Counted from the first letter of the stretch, positions 23,358 to 33,460 are shown. The stretch: 64,000 nt of DNA from Meishania litoralis (GCF_042611095.1 NZ_JBHFPV010000002.1:186001-250000); one strand, 5' to 3'. A program made the numbers and translations. Notes: generated by a model not told the origin, from the letters alone.

Positions 23358-25763
23358 ATGGAGAAAAGCAATCCACCTATCTCAATTCGTTTTACAATCT
23401 GGCTTTTATGGGGCTTATTTTTTAGCTGTGCCGCAGGCATGGCCCAGACCAACTATACGATCAACGGCACCGTTACCGATAAAAGAAATGGCGAGACCCT
23501 TTTTGGGGCCTCCGTTTTTCTAAAGGGCACGACCATCGGGGTAGTGACCAATGAATATGGCTTTTATTCGATCACGGCCCCAGAGGGCACATATACCTTG
23601 AACATCTCGTATATGGGGTATGCCGAGATCGATCAAGACATCACCCTGAACACCAATCAAAAAATCGATTTCGAGATTTCGGAGTTCTCGACCCAACTCG
23701 AAGAGGTCATCGTCTCCGCCGACGAACCCGAACGGGCAAGTCTTAGAAAACCCGAGATGAGCGTGGCCAAGATGAACATTGCCACAGTTAAGCAAATGCC
23801 GGTGGTCTTGGGCGAGGTCGATGTGCTGAAATCGTTACAGATGCTCCCGGGCGTGACCAACAACGGCGAAGGTACGGGCGGTTTCCATGTGAGAGGAGGA
23901 GCAGGGGACCAAAACTTGGTCTTGCTCGACGAGGCCATTATCTACAACACCTCGCACATGTTCGGCTTCTTTTCGGTCTTCAACGCCGATGCCATCAAAG
24001 ATGTGAAACTGTACAAGGGCGGTATTCCCGCACGCTTCGGGGGTCGGGTATCCTCCGTGTTGGATGTCCGCCAAAAAGACGGCAACAGCAAAAACCTGGC
24101 ACTTACAGGGGGTATCGGGATCATCTCGAGCCGTTTGGCCGTTGAGGCCCCCTTGTTCAAGGAAAAAGGGTCCTTTTTGGTCGCAGGGAGACGCTCCTAT
24201 GCCGATGTACTGTTAAAAGCGGCGGGCAAAGGAAAGAATACGGTAAGTTTCTATGACCTGAACCTTAAGACGAATTACAATCTCAATGCCAACAACCGCC
24301 TTTTTCTTTCGGGCTATTTTGGTAGGGATACCTTCAAGTTCGGCCAAAATTTCAATGCCAGCTACGGTAATACTTCTGGAAATTTGCGCTGGAACCATAT
24401 TTTTAACGAAAAACTATTTTCGAACCTCTCGGTGATCGTCAGCAAATACGATTATGACCTTGGGCTTACTTCGGGGGAGTTCGATTGGCTTTCCTCCATC
24501 AACAATTACAATATTAAATACGACCTGAAATATTACCTGAGCGATAAATTCAAGCTTGACTTTGGCGCCAGCGGCATTTACTACGATTTTGACCCGGGGC
24601 AGATCAGGCCTACCTCTGAGACCTCTGCCGTCAACTCCATGAAATTGGACCGTAAAAAGGCTTTTGAAAGTGCGGCCTACGTCAATGCCGAACACAAGTT
24701 GACCGAAAAGCTGACCGTACAATACGGCCTGAGGTACAGTAGTTTCAACCGTCTTGGCGGGCAGGCTTTGCAAGAATATGCGAACGATCGCCCCGTGGTG
24801 TACAACGGCGGGCTTGGCATTTACCAGCGGGGTACCGCTATCGGGGAGACAGAATACGAAAAGGGCAAATCGATAATCCGTTATGGGAACCTGGAGCCAA
24901 GGGCATCTTTGGCGTACCAATTGAACGAGGCTTCATCGCTAAAGGCGGGATACTCACGGGTCGCCCAGTACATTCATTTGCTTTCGAACACCGCTTCGGC
25001 AACCCCTTTGGATGTTTGGACCCCCAGTGGAAAATTCGTCAAGCCGCAATTGTCGGACCAATATGCTTTGGGCTATTTTAAAGATTTCAAGGACCAGCGC
25101 TATTCCTTGGAAACCGAAGTGTACTACAAAACGGTCGATAACCGCATCGACTATATCGACGGATCCGACCTGATCGGACAGAATACGATCGAGACCGAAA
25201 TCCTGAACGGGGAATCAAGGGCATACGGCCTCGAAGTGTTACTTCGAAAAAACGAAGGAAATTTGACCGGATGGCTCGCCTATACGCTTTCAAAATCGGA
25301 GCAGCGAACGCCCGGTGGCAAGGCCGGGGGATTGGGCATCAACAACGGCAAATGGTACAATACGCCCTATGACCGAACCCATGACATTTCGGTAAACGGG
25401 GCCTACAAGCTCAACGATAAATGGAGTTTTGGGGCCAACTTTGTATTTCAGACAGGGCGGCCGGTAACGTATCCGAACGGGCAATATGAATATGAGGGCA
25501 TTTCGGTAGCCAGTTATGCCGATAGAAATTCAGATCGTTTGCCCCTGTACCATCGCCTTGATTTTTCCGTCAATTATATTCCCAACCGAAGGCCTGATAA
25601 ACGATTGAAAGGCGAATGGGTGTTGGGCATCTACAATGTGTACAACCGGAAAAATGCCGCCTCGATTTCCTTCGGGCAGAATGTCGAAACTGGGGCCAAT
25701 GAAGCGACCCGTACCGCAATTTTTGGAATCGTCCCTTCCATAACCTATAACTTTAAATTTTAA
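23358..25763 (+). CDS. TonB-dependent receptor with carboxypeptidase-regulatory-like domain
   Basis: 801 aa. Signal peptide (FTIWLLWGLFFSCAAGMA-Q), CarboxypepD_reg-like domain at about 32-115 (YTINGTVTDKRNGETLFGASVFLKGT), plug at about 125-240 (VLKSLQMLPGVTNNGEGTGGFHVRGG, GGIPARFGGRVSSVLDV), then a beta-barrel ending in an aromatic C-terminus (PSITYNFKF). Substrate unknown. The next gene, 4 nt downstream, is a DUF4249 lipoprotein, the common partner of this receptor class in Bacteroidota. Confidence 0.95.
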   Translation: MEKSNPPISIRFTIWLLWGLFFSCAAGMAQTNYTINGTVTDKRNGETLFGASVFLKGTTIGVVTNEYGFYSITAPEGTYTLNISYMGYAEIDQDITLNTNQKIDFEISEFSTQLEEVIVSADEPERASLRKPEMSVAKMNIATVKQMPVVLGEVDVLKSLQMLPGVTNNGEGTGGFHVRGGAGDQNLVLLDEAIIYNTSHMFGFFSVFNADAIKDVKLYKGGIPARFGGRVSSVLDVRQKDGNSKNLALTGGIGIISSRLAVEAPLFKEKGSFLVAGRRSYADVLLKAAGKGKNTVSFYDLNLKTNYNLNANNRLFLSGYFGRDTFKFGQNFNASYGNTSGNLRWNHIFNEKLFSNLSVIVSKYDYDLGLTSGEFDWLSSINNYNIKYDLKYYLSDKFKLDFGASGIYYDFDPGQIRPTSETSAVNSMKLDRKKAFESAAYVNAEHKLTEKLTVQYGLRYSSFNRLGGQALQEYANDRPVVYNGGLGIYQRGTAIGETEYEKGKSIIRYGNLEPRASLAYQLNEASSLKAGYSRVAQYIHLLSNTASATPLDVWTPSGKFVKPQLSDQYALGYFKDFKDQRYSLETEVYYKTVDNRIDYIDGSDLIGQNTIETEILNGESRAYGLEVLLRKNEGNLTGWLAYTLSKSEQRTPGGKAGGLGINNGKWYNTPYDRTHDISVNGAYKLNDKWSFGANFVFQTGRPVTYPNGQYEYEGISVASYADRNSDRLPLYHRLDFSVNYIPNRRPDKRLKGEWVLGIYNVYNRKNAASISFGQNVETGANEATRTAIFGIVPSITYNFKF

Positions 25764-25767
25764 GCAT

Positions 25768-26751
25768 ATGGATAAGAATAATGAACACATCGCATGGTTT
25801 GACCGAATTTATGTTTTGAACAAAAGATCGAAATCCTTATCCTTTTCCTCCTGTCCTAAAGGATGGAATAAAGATTTCTCCAATTATCCCTTTAGGGAAT
25901 GGGGAAGAATTGGAGAAATCCTAATAGGCATATTTGTTTTAGCACTGGCCCTTATTTCCTGTGAAGATGTCATCGATGTGCCCGTACAGACGGCGCCGAC
26001 CAGATTGGTCATTGAAGCGTCGTTGGACTGGGAAAAAGGCACTACGGGAAACGAGCAGACCATTCGGTTGCGAACATCCACTCCCTTTTTCAACACCACC
26101 GAATACACCAATGTAACGGGTGCGTCGGTCAAGGTAACGAACGATTCGAACGGTACGGAATTCGTATTCGAAGACCAGAACAACGGCGAATACCATACGA
26201 GCGGATTTATTCCTGTACTGGGGCAGTCCTATACCTTAGAGGTTGTGCATAATGGCGAAACTTATAATGCTACCGAAACCCTGAATGCCGTCCCTGAGAT
26301 TACGGATCTGTACCAAGACGTTGAAGATGGTTTTGATGACGAGGTGCTTGAATTGCATGTGGTATTTACCGACCCGCCCGAGGAAGGCAATAGTTATTTT
26401 TTTAAGTTTCAAAAGCAGGGGAAACGCCTACCGGATTTGGAAGTCGGTCACGACGAATTCGTCAACGGCAATGAAATCGATTGGTGGTACGAACTCGAGG
26501 AGGATGATGATACCGATGAAAAGGAGGCCCTAGCTCCCGGGGATGTTGTCGGCATTGAAATGTATGCAATCTCGGAAGCCTACAAGGACTATATGGAAAT
26601 TCTCATCGAACAGATCGGTGGGGTCGGACTTTTTGAGACCACACCCGTATCGATCAAGGGAAATTGTATCAATTTGACGAATCCTGATAACTATGCCCAT
26701 GGCTATTTCAGGCTTACGGAAGTCAATAAAACAAGCTATACGTTTGAATGA
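25768..26751 (+). CDS. DUF4249 lipoprotein with a repeat-derived N-terminal extension
   Basis: 327 aa. The conserved part begins at about residue 52 with a lipoprotein signal (IGEILIGIFVLALALISC) and continues as DUF4249 (VIEASLDWEKGT, ASVKVTNDSNGTEFVF, GQSYTLEVVHNGETYNATETL). The only in-frame ATG is at 25768, giving about 50 residues before the signal; those residues include a 48-nt perfect-arm hairpin (25873-25920). A downstream non-ATG start or disruption of the original start by a repeat would explain this. Surface-lipoprotein partner of the TonB receptor. Confidence 0.85.
   Translation: MDKNNEHIAWFDRIYVLNKRSKSLSFSSCPKGWNKDFSNYPFREWGRIGEILIGIFVLALALISCEDVIDVPVQTAPTRLVIEASLDWEKGTTGNEQTIRLRTSTPFFNTTEYTNVTGASVKVTNDSNGTEFVFEDQNNGEYHTSGFIPVLGQSYTLEVVHNGETYNATETLNAVPEITDLYQDVEDGFDDEVLELHVVFTDPPEEGNSYFFKFQKQGKRLPDLEVGHDEFVNGNEIDWWYELEEDDDTDEKEALAPGDVVGIEMYAISEAYKDYMEILIEQIGGVGLFETTPVSIKGNCINLTNPDNYAHGYFRLTEVNKTSYTFE
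25873..25920. repeat. Perfect 13-bp inverted repeat inside the DUF4249 5' coding region
   Basis: GATTTCTCCAATT (25873-25885) and its exact reverse complement (25908-25920), with an inner TCCCTTTAGGGA. Located just before the sequence for the lipoprotein signal hydrophobic core. Likely an inserted palindromic element; it could also block or modulate translation as mRNA structure. Confidence 0.75.
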
Positions 26752-26816
26752 AAGACGAGATAAGAAGTATAAGATTAAGGAAACACGATGGACTGTGAAC
26801 TTCTCAACCCGTACCG

Positions 26817-28028
26817 CTAATTTTTCTTGCGCATCGGGAAAACCTTGAAGAACGTAAGGCTTCTCCATAACCACTCCAGCGGACCGTAATGAAAGTATTG
26901 CAACCAAAGCTTGCTTATCCACACTTGCAGGATGATAACAACAATGGCGATCAAAAAGGTATACCTGTTTTGCAGTTCCCCGAGATAGCCCAGCCCCCAA
27001 CCGAAGAGCAATGCGGTGCCCACGATGCTCTGCAGCACATAGTTGGTCAAGGCCATTCGACCATATGGTGCCAATTGGGCCAACCATTTTTCAGGCCTGG
27101 CCTTACGATACAGCATAACAAAAAGGGCAATATAGATCAGGGTCATGGCCAAATTGGCCATATCCATTCCCGAGAGTCCGACCATGGCGATGTAATTGTC
27201 CAATTGTGCTTCAGGGCCCAAACTCATAAAGGCCGCCGCTATAATTCCAATGGAAACGACCAATAGAACAGAGGCCCAGATCAGTATTCGCTTGGTCAGT
27301 TTTTTTTCTTCCCTAAAGCGACTGAAAAATCCGGACCGCCCAACGAACAATCCCACCAAAAAGAAAGCGAACGTAAAATAGCCCCTTCCGAAAACTCCGT
27401 ATTGAGCGTTCATTTTGTCTAGGTGGCCTTCCCAGGCATTGGTCGCAAAGACATCCCAAAGACTACCATTTTTAAGGGTGTTGTAATATTCCAAAACACG
27501 CGGTGCATCTTGGTCCGTTGGGTCGACATCAAAAAACAGGTGATCGCCCCCAGTGAAATGGAATATGATATACCGGCCCAAACCAAGGAACAGTACGGCC
27601 GAAATGCCTAGTACCCACTTGTTGTCCATTTTATAGAATGGTATTAGAAAAATACCGAGCATCGCATAAATGGTCAAAATATCACCCCGATAAAAAAGGC
27701 TGTGCACATAGCCGATGAGCAATAGCAAGACCAAGCGCCAAAGGAATCTTCCGCCAAAAGCTACTCCTTTTTGTGCACCTCTGTCCATTTGAATGAAAAA
27801 ACTGAGTCCGAATAAAAAGGAAAAGAGTGCTATAAATTTGCCGCGTAGAAAAATTCCGATAAAGGCATCGACCACCTGATCGGGCACTCCAGCGCTGACA
27901 GCCTCATAGAAACTGGCCGGAGCTGCCGCACCAATATACTGTTCTACCATATGGCAGATCAATATTCCGGCAAGTGCAAAGCCGCGAAGGGCATCGATGA
28001 TTTCGATTCTCTCAGTTGAAGTTGACAT
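26817..28028 (-). CDS. DUF418 family membrane protein
   Basis: 403 aa. The N-terminus RIEIIDALRGFALAGILICHM is the DUF418/YeiB start; about ten hydrophobic segments follow. The C-terminal DUF418 domain shows YGRMALTNYVLQSIVGTALLFGWGLGY and GPLEWLWRSLTFFKVFPM. Inner-membrane protein of unknown transport or acyltransfer function. Convergent with the DUF4249 gene. Confidence 0.92.
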   Translation of the reverse strand: MSTSTERIEIIDALRGFALAGILICHMVEQYIGAAAPASFYEAVSAGVPDQVVDAFIGIFLRGKFIALFSFLFGLSFFIQMDRGAQKGVAFGGRFLWRLVLLLLIGYVHSLFYRGDILTIYAMLGIFLIPFYKMDNKWVLGISAVLFLGLGRYIIFHFTGGDHLFFDVDPTDQDAPRVLEYYNTLKNGSLWDVFATNAWEGHLDKMNAQYGVFGRGYFTFAFFLVGLFVGRSGFFSRFREEKKLTKRILIWASVLLVVSIGIIAAAFMSLGPEAQLDNYIAMVGLSGMDMANLAMTLIYIALFVMLYRKARPEKWLAQLAPYGRMALTNYVLQSIVGTALLFGWGLGYLGELQNRYTFLIAIVVIILQVWISKLWLQYFHYGPLEWLWRSLTFFKVFPMRKKN

Positions 28029-28205
28029 ATCCGTTGGTTCAAACTGTGGTTAATAGACCGCGACTTTGGCAATTATGTAACAGATTCTTTAAATAAAGAT
28101 AGATCATATTTAGGTTGTACGCCGTTTTTAACACTTCATAACAGGCAGACCGTTAACTTTTCTTAAAAAGGCTTCGCATTTTATAGAATGTAGTATTTTT
28201 ATGAG

Positions 28206-29372
28206 ATGGCTATGATGACAAGAAAAGGGTTTCGGTTTTCGACCTACGAAGCTCCGGAACTGACCCCCTTCGATAAACTTTTCGATATTTTTCAAGAATT
28301 GATCACCCATACTTCGGGCGATTTCGATGAGGCCATCGACTGGTTGCGCGAACTCGACAAAGAATATGAACTGACCGATGACGACTATACCATTGACGAT
28401 TTCATAGAGGATTTAAAGGCCAAAGGATATATTCGCGAAGAATTCGAGGATGGCGGAGGCCAAATGGGCGAGGAAGGTGAAGAAGGCGATGACGGCACCG
28501 GCAAGGGAGGAAAGATTTCTATTACCGCAAAGATGGAACGTATCATTCGGCAACGTGCCCTCGACCAAATTTTCGGAAAATTGAAGCGCAGCGGGGCCGG
28601 AAACCACAAGACCAAAAAATCAGGGATAGGCGACGAGCATACGGGCGATTTTCGTGAATACCGTTACGGCGATGGTCTTGAAAATATCTCTATGACAGAA
28701 AGTTTGAAAAATGCCCAGGTCAATCACGGTATCGGCAATTTTTCTTTGGACGAAAACGACCTTGTCGTTGAAGATACGGCACATAAGGCCCAGATGAGTA
28801 CTGTGCTGATGATCGACATCAGCCATAGCATGATCTTATATGGCGAAGACCGGATCACGCCCGCCAAGAAAGTCGCTATGGCCTTGGCCGAGCTGATTAC
28901 GACAAGATATCCAAAAGATACCTTGGACATTCTCGTCTTCGGGAACGATGCCTGGCCGATTCCCATCAAGGATCTGCCGTATCTGAAAGTCGGTCCCTAT
29001 CACACGAATACCGTGGCCGGATTACAATTGGCGATGGATATGCTGCGAAGGAAACGCAATACCAACAAGCAGATTTTTATGATCACCGATGGCAAGCCCA
29101 GTTGCTTGAGGCTTCCCGACGGCAACTATTATAAGAATAGTGTGGGCCTTGACGACTATATCGTGGAGAAATGTTACAACATGGCGCGCCAGGCCCGAAA
29201 ACTGCATATTCCCATTACGACTTTTATGATCGCCCAAGATCCGTATCTGATGCAGTTCATCCGCCATTTTACCGAAGCGAACAAGGGCAAGGCTTTTTTC
29301 ACGGGATTGAAAGGATTGGGCGAAATGATTTTTGAGGATTACGAAAATAACAGAAGGAAAAGATTGAAGTAA
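28206..29372 (+). CDS. VWA-domain protein partnered with a MoxR-type ATPase
   Basis: 388 aa. A helical N-terminal region with an acidic glycine-rich linker (GGGQMGEEGEEGDDGTG, about 85-105) precedes a von Willebrand A domain at about 195-375. The MIDAS motif DISHS is in VLMIDISHSMILYGEDR; TNTVAGLQLAMDML and MITDGKPSC carry the remaining metal ligands. VWA/MoxR pairs act as chaperone-like metal or complex-assembly systems. The ATPase gene follows after an inverted-repeat unit. Confidence 0.88.
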   Translation: MAMMTRKGFRFSTYEAPELTPFDKLFDIFQELITHTSGDFDEAIDWLRELDKEYELTDDDYTIDDFIEDLKAKGYIREEFEDGGGQMGEEGEEGDDGTGKGGKISITAKMERIIRQRALDQIFGKLKRSGAGNHKTKKSGIGDEHTGDFREYRYGDGLENISMTESLKNAQVNHGIGNFSLDENDLVVEDTAHKAQMSTVLMIDISHSMILYGEDRITPAKKVAMALAELITTRYPKDTLDILVFGNDAWPIPIKDLPYLKVGPYHTNTVAGLQLAMDMLRRKRNTNKQIFMITDGKPSCLRLPDGNYYKNSVGLDDYIVEKCYNMARQARKLHIPITTFMIAQDPYLMQFIRHFTEANKGKAFFTGLKGLGEMIFEDYENNRRKRLK

Positions 29373-29411
29373 GTAAGAATTTTTATTAAAAAGTACAAAT
29401 CAAAGATGAAA

Positions 29412-29475
29412 TGTCACGCTGAGCCAGTCGAAGCGAACTAGAATCTTAAAAAGTCTTCGACAAGTACAGACTGAC
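29412..29475. repeat. Paired inverted-repeat element abutting the ATPase start
   Basis: Left arm 29412-29435 (TGTCACGCTGAG...TCGAAGCG) and right arm 29452-29475 (AGTCTTCGACAAG...AGACTGAC) are oppositely oriented members of the same family as 4244-4268. The right arm ends one base before the downstream ATG (29477), the same relation seen at hisF. Confidence 0.65.
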
Positions 29476-29476
29476 G

Positions 29477-30967
29477 ATGAATACAAAAAAGTATATGAAG
29501 TTAGATACCAACAAAATCTCCACGCTAGGAGAACTAAAAAGGGCCGGTTACCAAAGCAAGAGCATCAAAGATGAATTGCGGGATAATCTGCGAGACAAAA
29601 TAAAAAACGGGGAAGAAACTTTTTCAGGCGTTCACGGCTATGAAAATTCAGTGATACCTGAATTGGAGCGGGCCATTCTATCGCGGCACAACATCAATTT
29701 GTTGGGACTTCGCGGACAGGCCAAAACGCGCTTGGCGCGTTTGATGGTCAATCTGCTGGATGAATATATTCCCGTGGTCGAGGGCTCCGAGATCAACGAT
29801 GATCCCTTGGCGCCCATGTCGCGATATGCCAAGGAATTGATCAAGGAAAAAGGGGATGAAACTCCCGTTTCGTGGTTGCATCGTGACGAACGTTTTTATG
29901 AAAAGTTGGCTACGCCCGACGTGACCGTGGCCGATTTGATAGGCGATGTAGACCCCATAAAGGCGGCGAACCTGAAGTTGTCGTATGCCGATGACAGGGT
30001 CATCCATTTCGGGATGATCCCCCGTGCGAACCGTTGCATTTTCGTAATCAACGAACTGCCAGATCTGCAATCGAGAATCCAAGTGTCGTTGTTCAATATT
30101 TTGGAGGAAGGCGACATACAGATCCGCGGTTTCAAAATAAGGCTTCCGTTAGATCTGCAATTCGTCTTTACGGCGAATCCTGAAGACTACACCAATCGGG
30201 GAAGTATCGTCACGCCTTTAAAAGATAGGATAGGATCCCAAATTTTGACGCATTATCCCGATGACATCGAAACGGCTCGAAAGATTACCGAACAGGAATC
30301 CAATTTAGATAAAAGGCAGACCGACTCGGTATATGTCCCTGATATAGCAAAAGACCTGTTGGAACAGATTAGTTTCGAGGCCCGTAACAGTGAATATGTC
30401 GATGCGAAAAGTGGGGTGAGTGCCCGTACCAGTATTACCGCCTTCGAAAATCTCTTGAGTACGGCCGAACGTAGGTCTTTGTTGACCGGAGCGGATTCCA
30501 CTTCGGTGCGTTTAAGCGATTTTTTGGGGGTAATCCCCGCGATTACCGGAAAAATCGAACTGGTGTATGAGGGCGAGCAGGAGGGAGCCGATGCCGTGGC
30601 CGAAATATTGATCGATGATGCGGTAAAATCGTTGTTTCCCGAATACTTTCCAAAGATCAATAAACTGGAACGCAAAGACGCGCAGACGCCTTATGACGAT
30701 TTGTTGTCGTGGTTCTTTCAACAAAGCGAAGGTTTCGAATTGTTGGATGATTTCACCGATGAGGAATACAAACGAACGTTGGACCGTATTCCCGAATTGA
30801 ATCGTTTGGTCAAGGAATACCAACCGGATTTCCCGAAGGAGGACACGTATTTCTTGAAGGAATTGTTGCTCTGGGGGCTCGTTTCCCATAAAAAATTGAG
30901 CAAACACCGTTTTTCGGAAGGCTATCAGTTCAAAGATCTCTATGGAAGCTTTATTAGTGGATTATAA
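29477..30967 (+). CDS. MoxR / magnesium-chelatase-like AAA+ ATPase
   Basis: 496 aa. Walker A is in LLGLRGQAKTRLARL (about 75-89). Walker B is in CIFVINELPDL, followed by QVSLFNILEEGDIQIRGF and the sensor-1 region FVFTANPEDYTNRGSI. The C-terminal lid region is long (about 180 aa). Forms the ATPase half of a MoxR-VWA pair with the preceding gene, probably remodelling or assembling a client complex; the client is unknown. An alternative start is Met7. Confidence 0.9.
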   Translation: MNTKKYMKLDTNKISTLGELKRAGYQSKSIKDELRDNLRDKIKNGEETFSGVHGYENSVIPELERAILSRHNINLLGLRGQAKTRLARLMVNLLDEYIPVVEGSEINDDPLAPMSRYAKELIKEKGDETPVSWLHRDERFYEKLATPDVTVADLIGDVDPIKAANLKLSYADDRVIHFGMIPRANRCIFVINELPDLQSRIQVSLFNILEEGDIQIRGFKIRLPLDLQFVFTANPEDYTNRGSIVTPLKDRIGSQILTHYPDDIETARKITEQESNLDKRQTDSVYVPDIAKDLLEQISFEARNSEYVDAKSGVSARTSITAFENLLSTAERRSLLTGADSTSVRLSDFLGVIPAITGKIELVYEGEQEGADAVAEILIDDAVKSLFPEYFPKINKLERKDAQTPYDDLLSWFFQQSEGFELLDDFTDEEYKRTLDRIPELNRLVKEYQPDFPKEDTYFLKELLLWGLVSHKKLSKHRFSEGYQFKDLYGSFISGL

Positions 30968-30976
30968 GAAAACAAG

Positions 30977-31002
30977 AAACCCCGACATTCATGTCGGGGT
31001 TT
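30977..31002. terminator. Bidirectional terminator
   Basis: Perfect palindrome AAACCCCGACAT ... ATGTCGGGGTTT between the convergent ATPase and histidine-kinase genes; GC stem with short A/T tails serves both strands. Confidence 0.85.
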
Positions 31003-31026
31003 CCCTTTCATAGCAATTATTTCCAT

Positions 31027-32520
31027 CTAAACCTGATAAGCCGGTAAATTGAAAATAAAAGAGCTACCTTCTTTTGGCTTGCTCAATACCGTGATCGTCG
31101 TATCGTGCAATTCCATGATCTTTTTGACGATGGCCAACCCTAAGCCGTAGCCCTGTTTTTTGGTACTTTTATTTACCTGTTTGTAGCGGTCGAAGATAAA
31201 AGGCTGCTCATTTACGGGTATTCCTGTACCGGTATCCGTAATATTAATTTCGACGTTCTTATCTTTTCGTCGTATAAAAAGTGTAACCTTACCATTGGGC
31301 TCGGTATATTTTATGGCATTCTCGATCAGGTTTTGCAAGGCTCTTTCAACAAGGCTGACGTCGGCGAAGACCATACAGTTCTCATTGGGATTATCCAATT
31401 GAAGTTCGATTTTCTCCTTTTGGGCCAATACTTTGAATTTGGCGATCAAATCATGCGACAGTTCCGTAATCGAAAAAGGTTCTTTAACGGGAGTAACCTG
31501 TTCGGCCTCCAATTTTGAATATTCGAACAATTGGTCGATAAGTTTTGAAAGCTTGTCCACATTGTCATGGGTAATCTGCAGGTATTCCTCTTTTTCGGAC
31601 TCCGAAAGCGTTTCCCGCTTAATCTGCAGGGTTTCGATATAGCCCTTTAAAACGGCCAAGGGCGTACGCAGATCATGGGAAACATTGGCGATAAGCTCTC
31701 TTCTCAAGAGGTCCACCGACTTCATCTTATCCATATTCCCAACAATGGTATCGGCCATTTCGTTGAAGGATTTCGCAAAAATGGCAATATCCGATTTATC
31801 GGGGTTTTCGATGCGCGCATTCAGATCGCCATCTTGAAATTTCCTCACCGTGCCCGTGATCAATCTAAGATTTTTGGTCAAGAACCAAATGGACAATAAA
31901 CCGATCAGTGCCGAAAACAAGGTGGTCAACAGTGTGGCACCCAGACCAAGTTTGGCAAAATATTGGCCCATAAGCGTGCTACTTACCTCTTGGAATTTCT
32001 TTCCTGCAAGAATGATATAGATATAACCTTCGTGACCCGCAACCGAATAGGGGGCCGCCGAAAATATTTTTTGCTCCCCGGGATTTCTGGGATCGTCACC
32101 CAAAACGAACTTTTCGCCCTTGTTGGCAATAAAGGAATTGATCGGTGTCAGGGAAACGCTTTTGGTCGCGTCTTTGTCATTGGGATCGAGTACCACCGAA
32201 TATAAGATCGTACCGTTGTTATCCAAGAGATAGACCTCGATGCCCTGGTTGACCGCCATCATATCATGCATCAGATCCCCGAACAAAGCTTTGTTGACAC
32301 TTCCGTCTTCCAAAAACGGGGACGCATTTTGAAACTTTTCGGCAATTACATGATTGGCCACATCGGCGTTCAAACGCTGCGCGGTCTCTTGATGGTGTTT
32401 GTTTGCGAAATAACTGGTAATGAGCATATAAGAAGCACCCATCAATAGTACCAGCGCAATAAATGCCACCCAGAGTTTCTTTACCAATTTCGGGGTCAAG
32501 GCCTGTTCGGATCTGCTCAT
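31027..32520 (-). CDS. Sensor histidine kinase
   Basis: 497 aa. Membrane spans at about 14-33 and 192-215 flank a periplasmic sensor domain of about 155 aa. HAMP at about 215-265, HisKA with phospho-acceptor His in IANVSHDLRTPLAVLKGY, HATPase_c with N-box NLIENAIKYTEPNG, G1 DTGTGIP and G2 GYGLGLAIV. Partner of the overlapping response regulator (4-nt overlap). Signal unknown. Confidence 0.95.
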   Translation of the reverse strand: MSRSEQALTPKLVKKLWVAFIALVLLMGASYMLITSYFANKHHQETAQRLNADVANHVIAEKFQNASPFLEDGSVNKALFGDLMHDMMAVNQGIEVYLLDNNGTILYSVVLDPNDKDATKSVSLTPINSFIANKGEKFVLGDDPRNPGEQKIFSAAPYSVAGHEGYIYIILAGKKFQEVSSTLMGQYFAKLGLGATLLTTLFSALIGLLSIWFLTKNLRLITGTVRKFQDGDLNARIENPDKSDIAIFAKSFNEMADTIVGNMDKMKSVDLLRRELIANVSHDLRTPLAVLKGYIETLQIKRETLSESEKEEYLQITHDNVDKLSKLIDQLFEYSKLEAEQVTPVKEPFSITELSHDLIAKFKVLAQKEKIELQLDNPNENCMVFADVSLVERALQNLIENAIKYTEPNGKVTLFIRRKDKNVEINITDTGTGIPVNEQPFIFDRYKQVNKSTKKQGYGLGLAIVKKIMELHDTTITVLSKPKEGSSFIFNLPAYQV

Positions 32521-33215
32521 AAAAGTATGTCTTCGTTAAATTTATAACCAACCCCCCACGTGGTCAAGATATAGTTCGGGTTGGCCATGTCGGACTCTAT
32601 TTTTGCACGCAAACGGTTGATATGTGAGTTTACCGTATGCTCGTAACCCTCAAAATTATAGCCCCATATCATGTTCAATAATTCAGTGCGCGTATAGTTT
32701 CGACCCGGATTTGAAGCCATTAGCACCAATAATTCAAATTCTTTCGGTGACAGCTCCACTTTTTTGTGCTCCAAAAGAACTTTGCGCTTGTCGACATCGA
32801 TATGCAAACCTTCCACGGAAATGGTGGAAGAATCTTTCTGTTCATGGTTTTTGGTGCCCGTTCTTCGCATTACCGCCTTGATCCGGGCCAACAGTTCACG
32901 AATACTAAAAGGTTTCGTCATATAATCGTCCGCCCCGATTTCAAGGCCGAGTACCCTATCGATTTCCTCCGATTTGGCGGTGAGCATGATTATCGGGGTA
33001 TTCTTTTTGGCGCGTAGTTTTTTGCATACTTCAACACCGTCCATCGAGGGTAGGGTAAGATCCAATATAATAAGGTCGTAGTCGTTTTCCAATGCCATTT
33101 TGAGTCCTAATGCTCCATCCATGGCCTTTGAAGTTGAGTATATCAGATCGGTAAGATGGATCTCGAGCAACCTGATGATTTCGGGATCATCTTCTATAAT
33201 GAGTATTTTTTTCAT
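32517..33215 (-). CDS. OmpR/PhoB-family response regulator
   Basis: 232 aa. Receiver: acidic pair IIEDDPE, phospho-acceptor Asp in LIILDLTLPSMDG, Thr in MLTAKS, Lys in MTKPFS. C-terminal winged helix: LSPKEFELLVLMASNPGRNYTRTELLNMIWG, then HINRLRAKIES and TTWGVGYKF. First gene of the two-component operon. Confidence 0.96.
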   Translation of the reverse strand: MKKILIIEDDPEIIRLLEIHLTDLIYSTSKAMDGALGLKMALENDYDLIILDLTLPSMDGVEVCKKLRAKKNTPIIMLTAKSEEIDRVLGLEIGADDYMTKPFSIRELLARIKAVMRRTGTKNHEQKDSSTISVEGLHIDVDKRKVLLEHKKVELSPKEFELLVLMASNPGRNYTRTELLNMIWGYNFEGYEHTVNSHINRLRAKIESDMANPNYILTTWGVGYKFNEDILL

Positions 33216-33460
33216 AATTATCTGCTACGAAAGAAATTAAAAAATATCACACAGTTATCACAGTGCGTTTAAATGCCGTTCAAACCGACGAAACTTTCGA
33301 TATACATAGGTAAAAGAATGGTTTTTCGAAAGCCTAAACTATTAGGATAGCCGAAATATTCACGAAATCCTTACAGCATGGTCCAAAAAGTTTATTTCTC
33401 CGTGATCACCCTGTTATATCGTAAGGTTTAGTTTGTACCGTAATCCTAAAAAACTTAAAA

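Noticed and set aside
24414..24920. 168-codon antisense ORF within the TonB receptor
   Set aside because: Lies fully opposite a clear receptor beta-barrel with no motif or promoter support.
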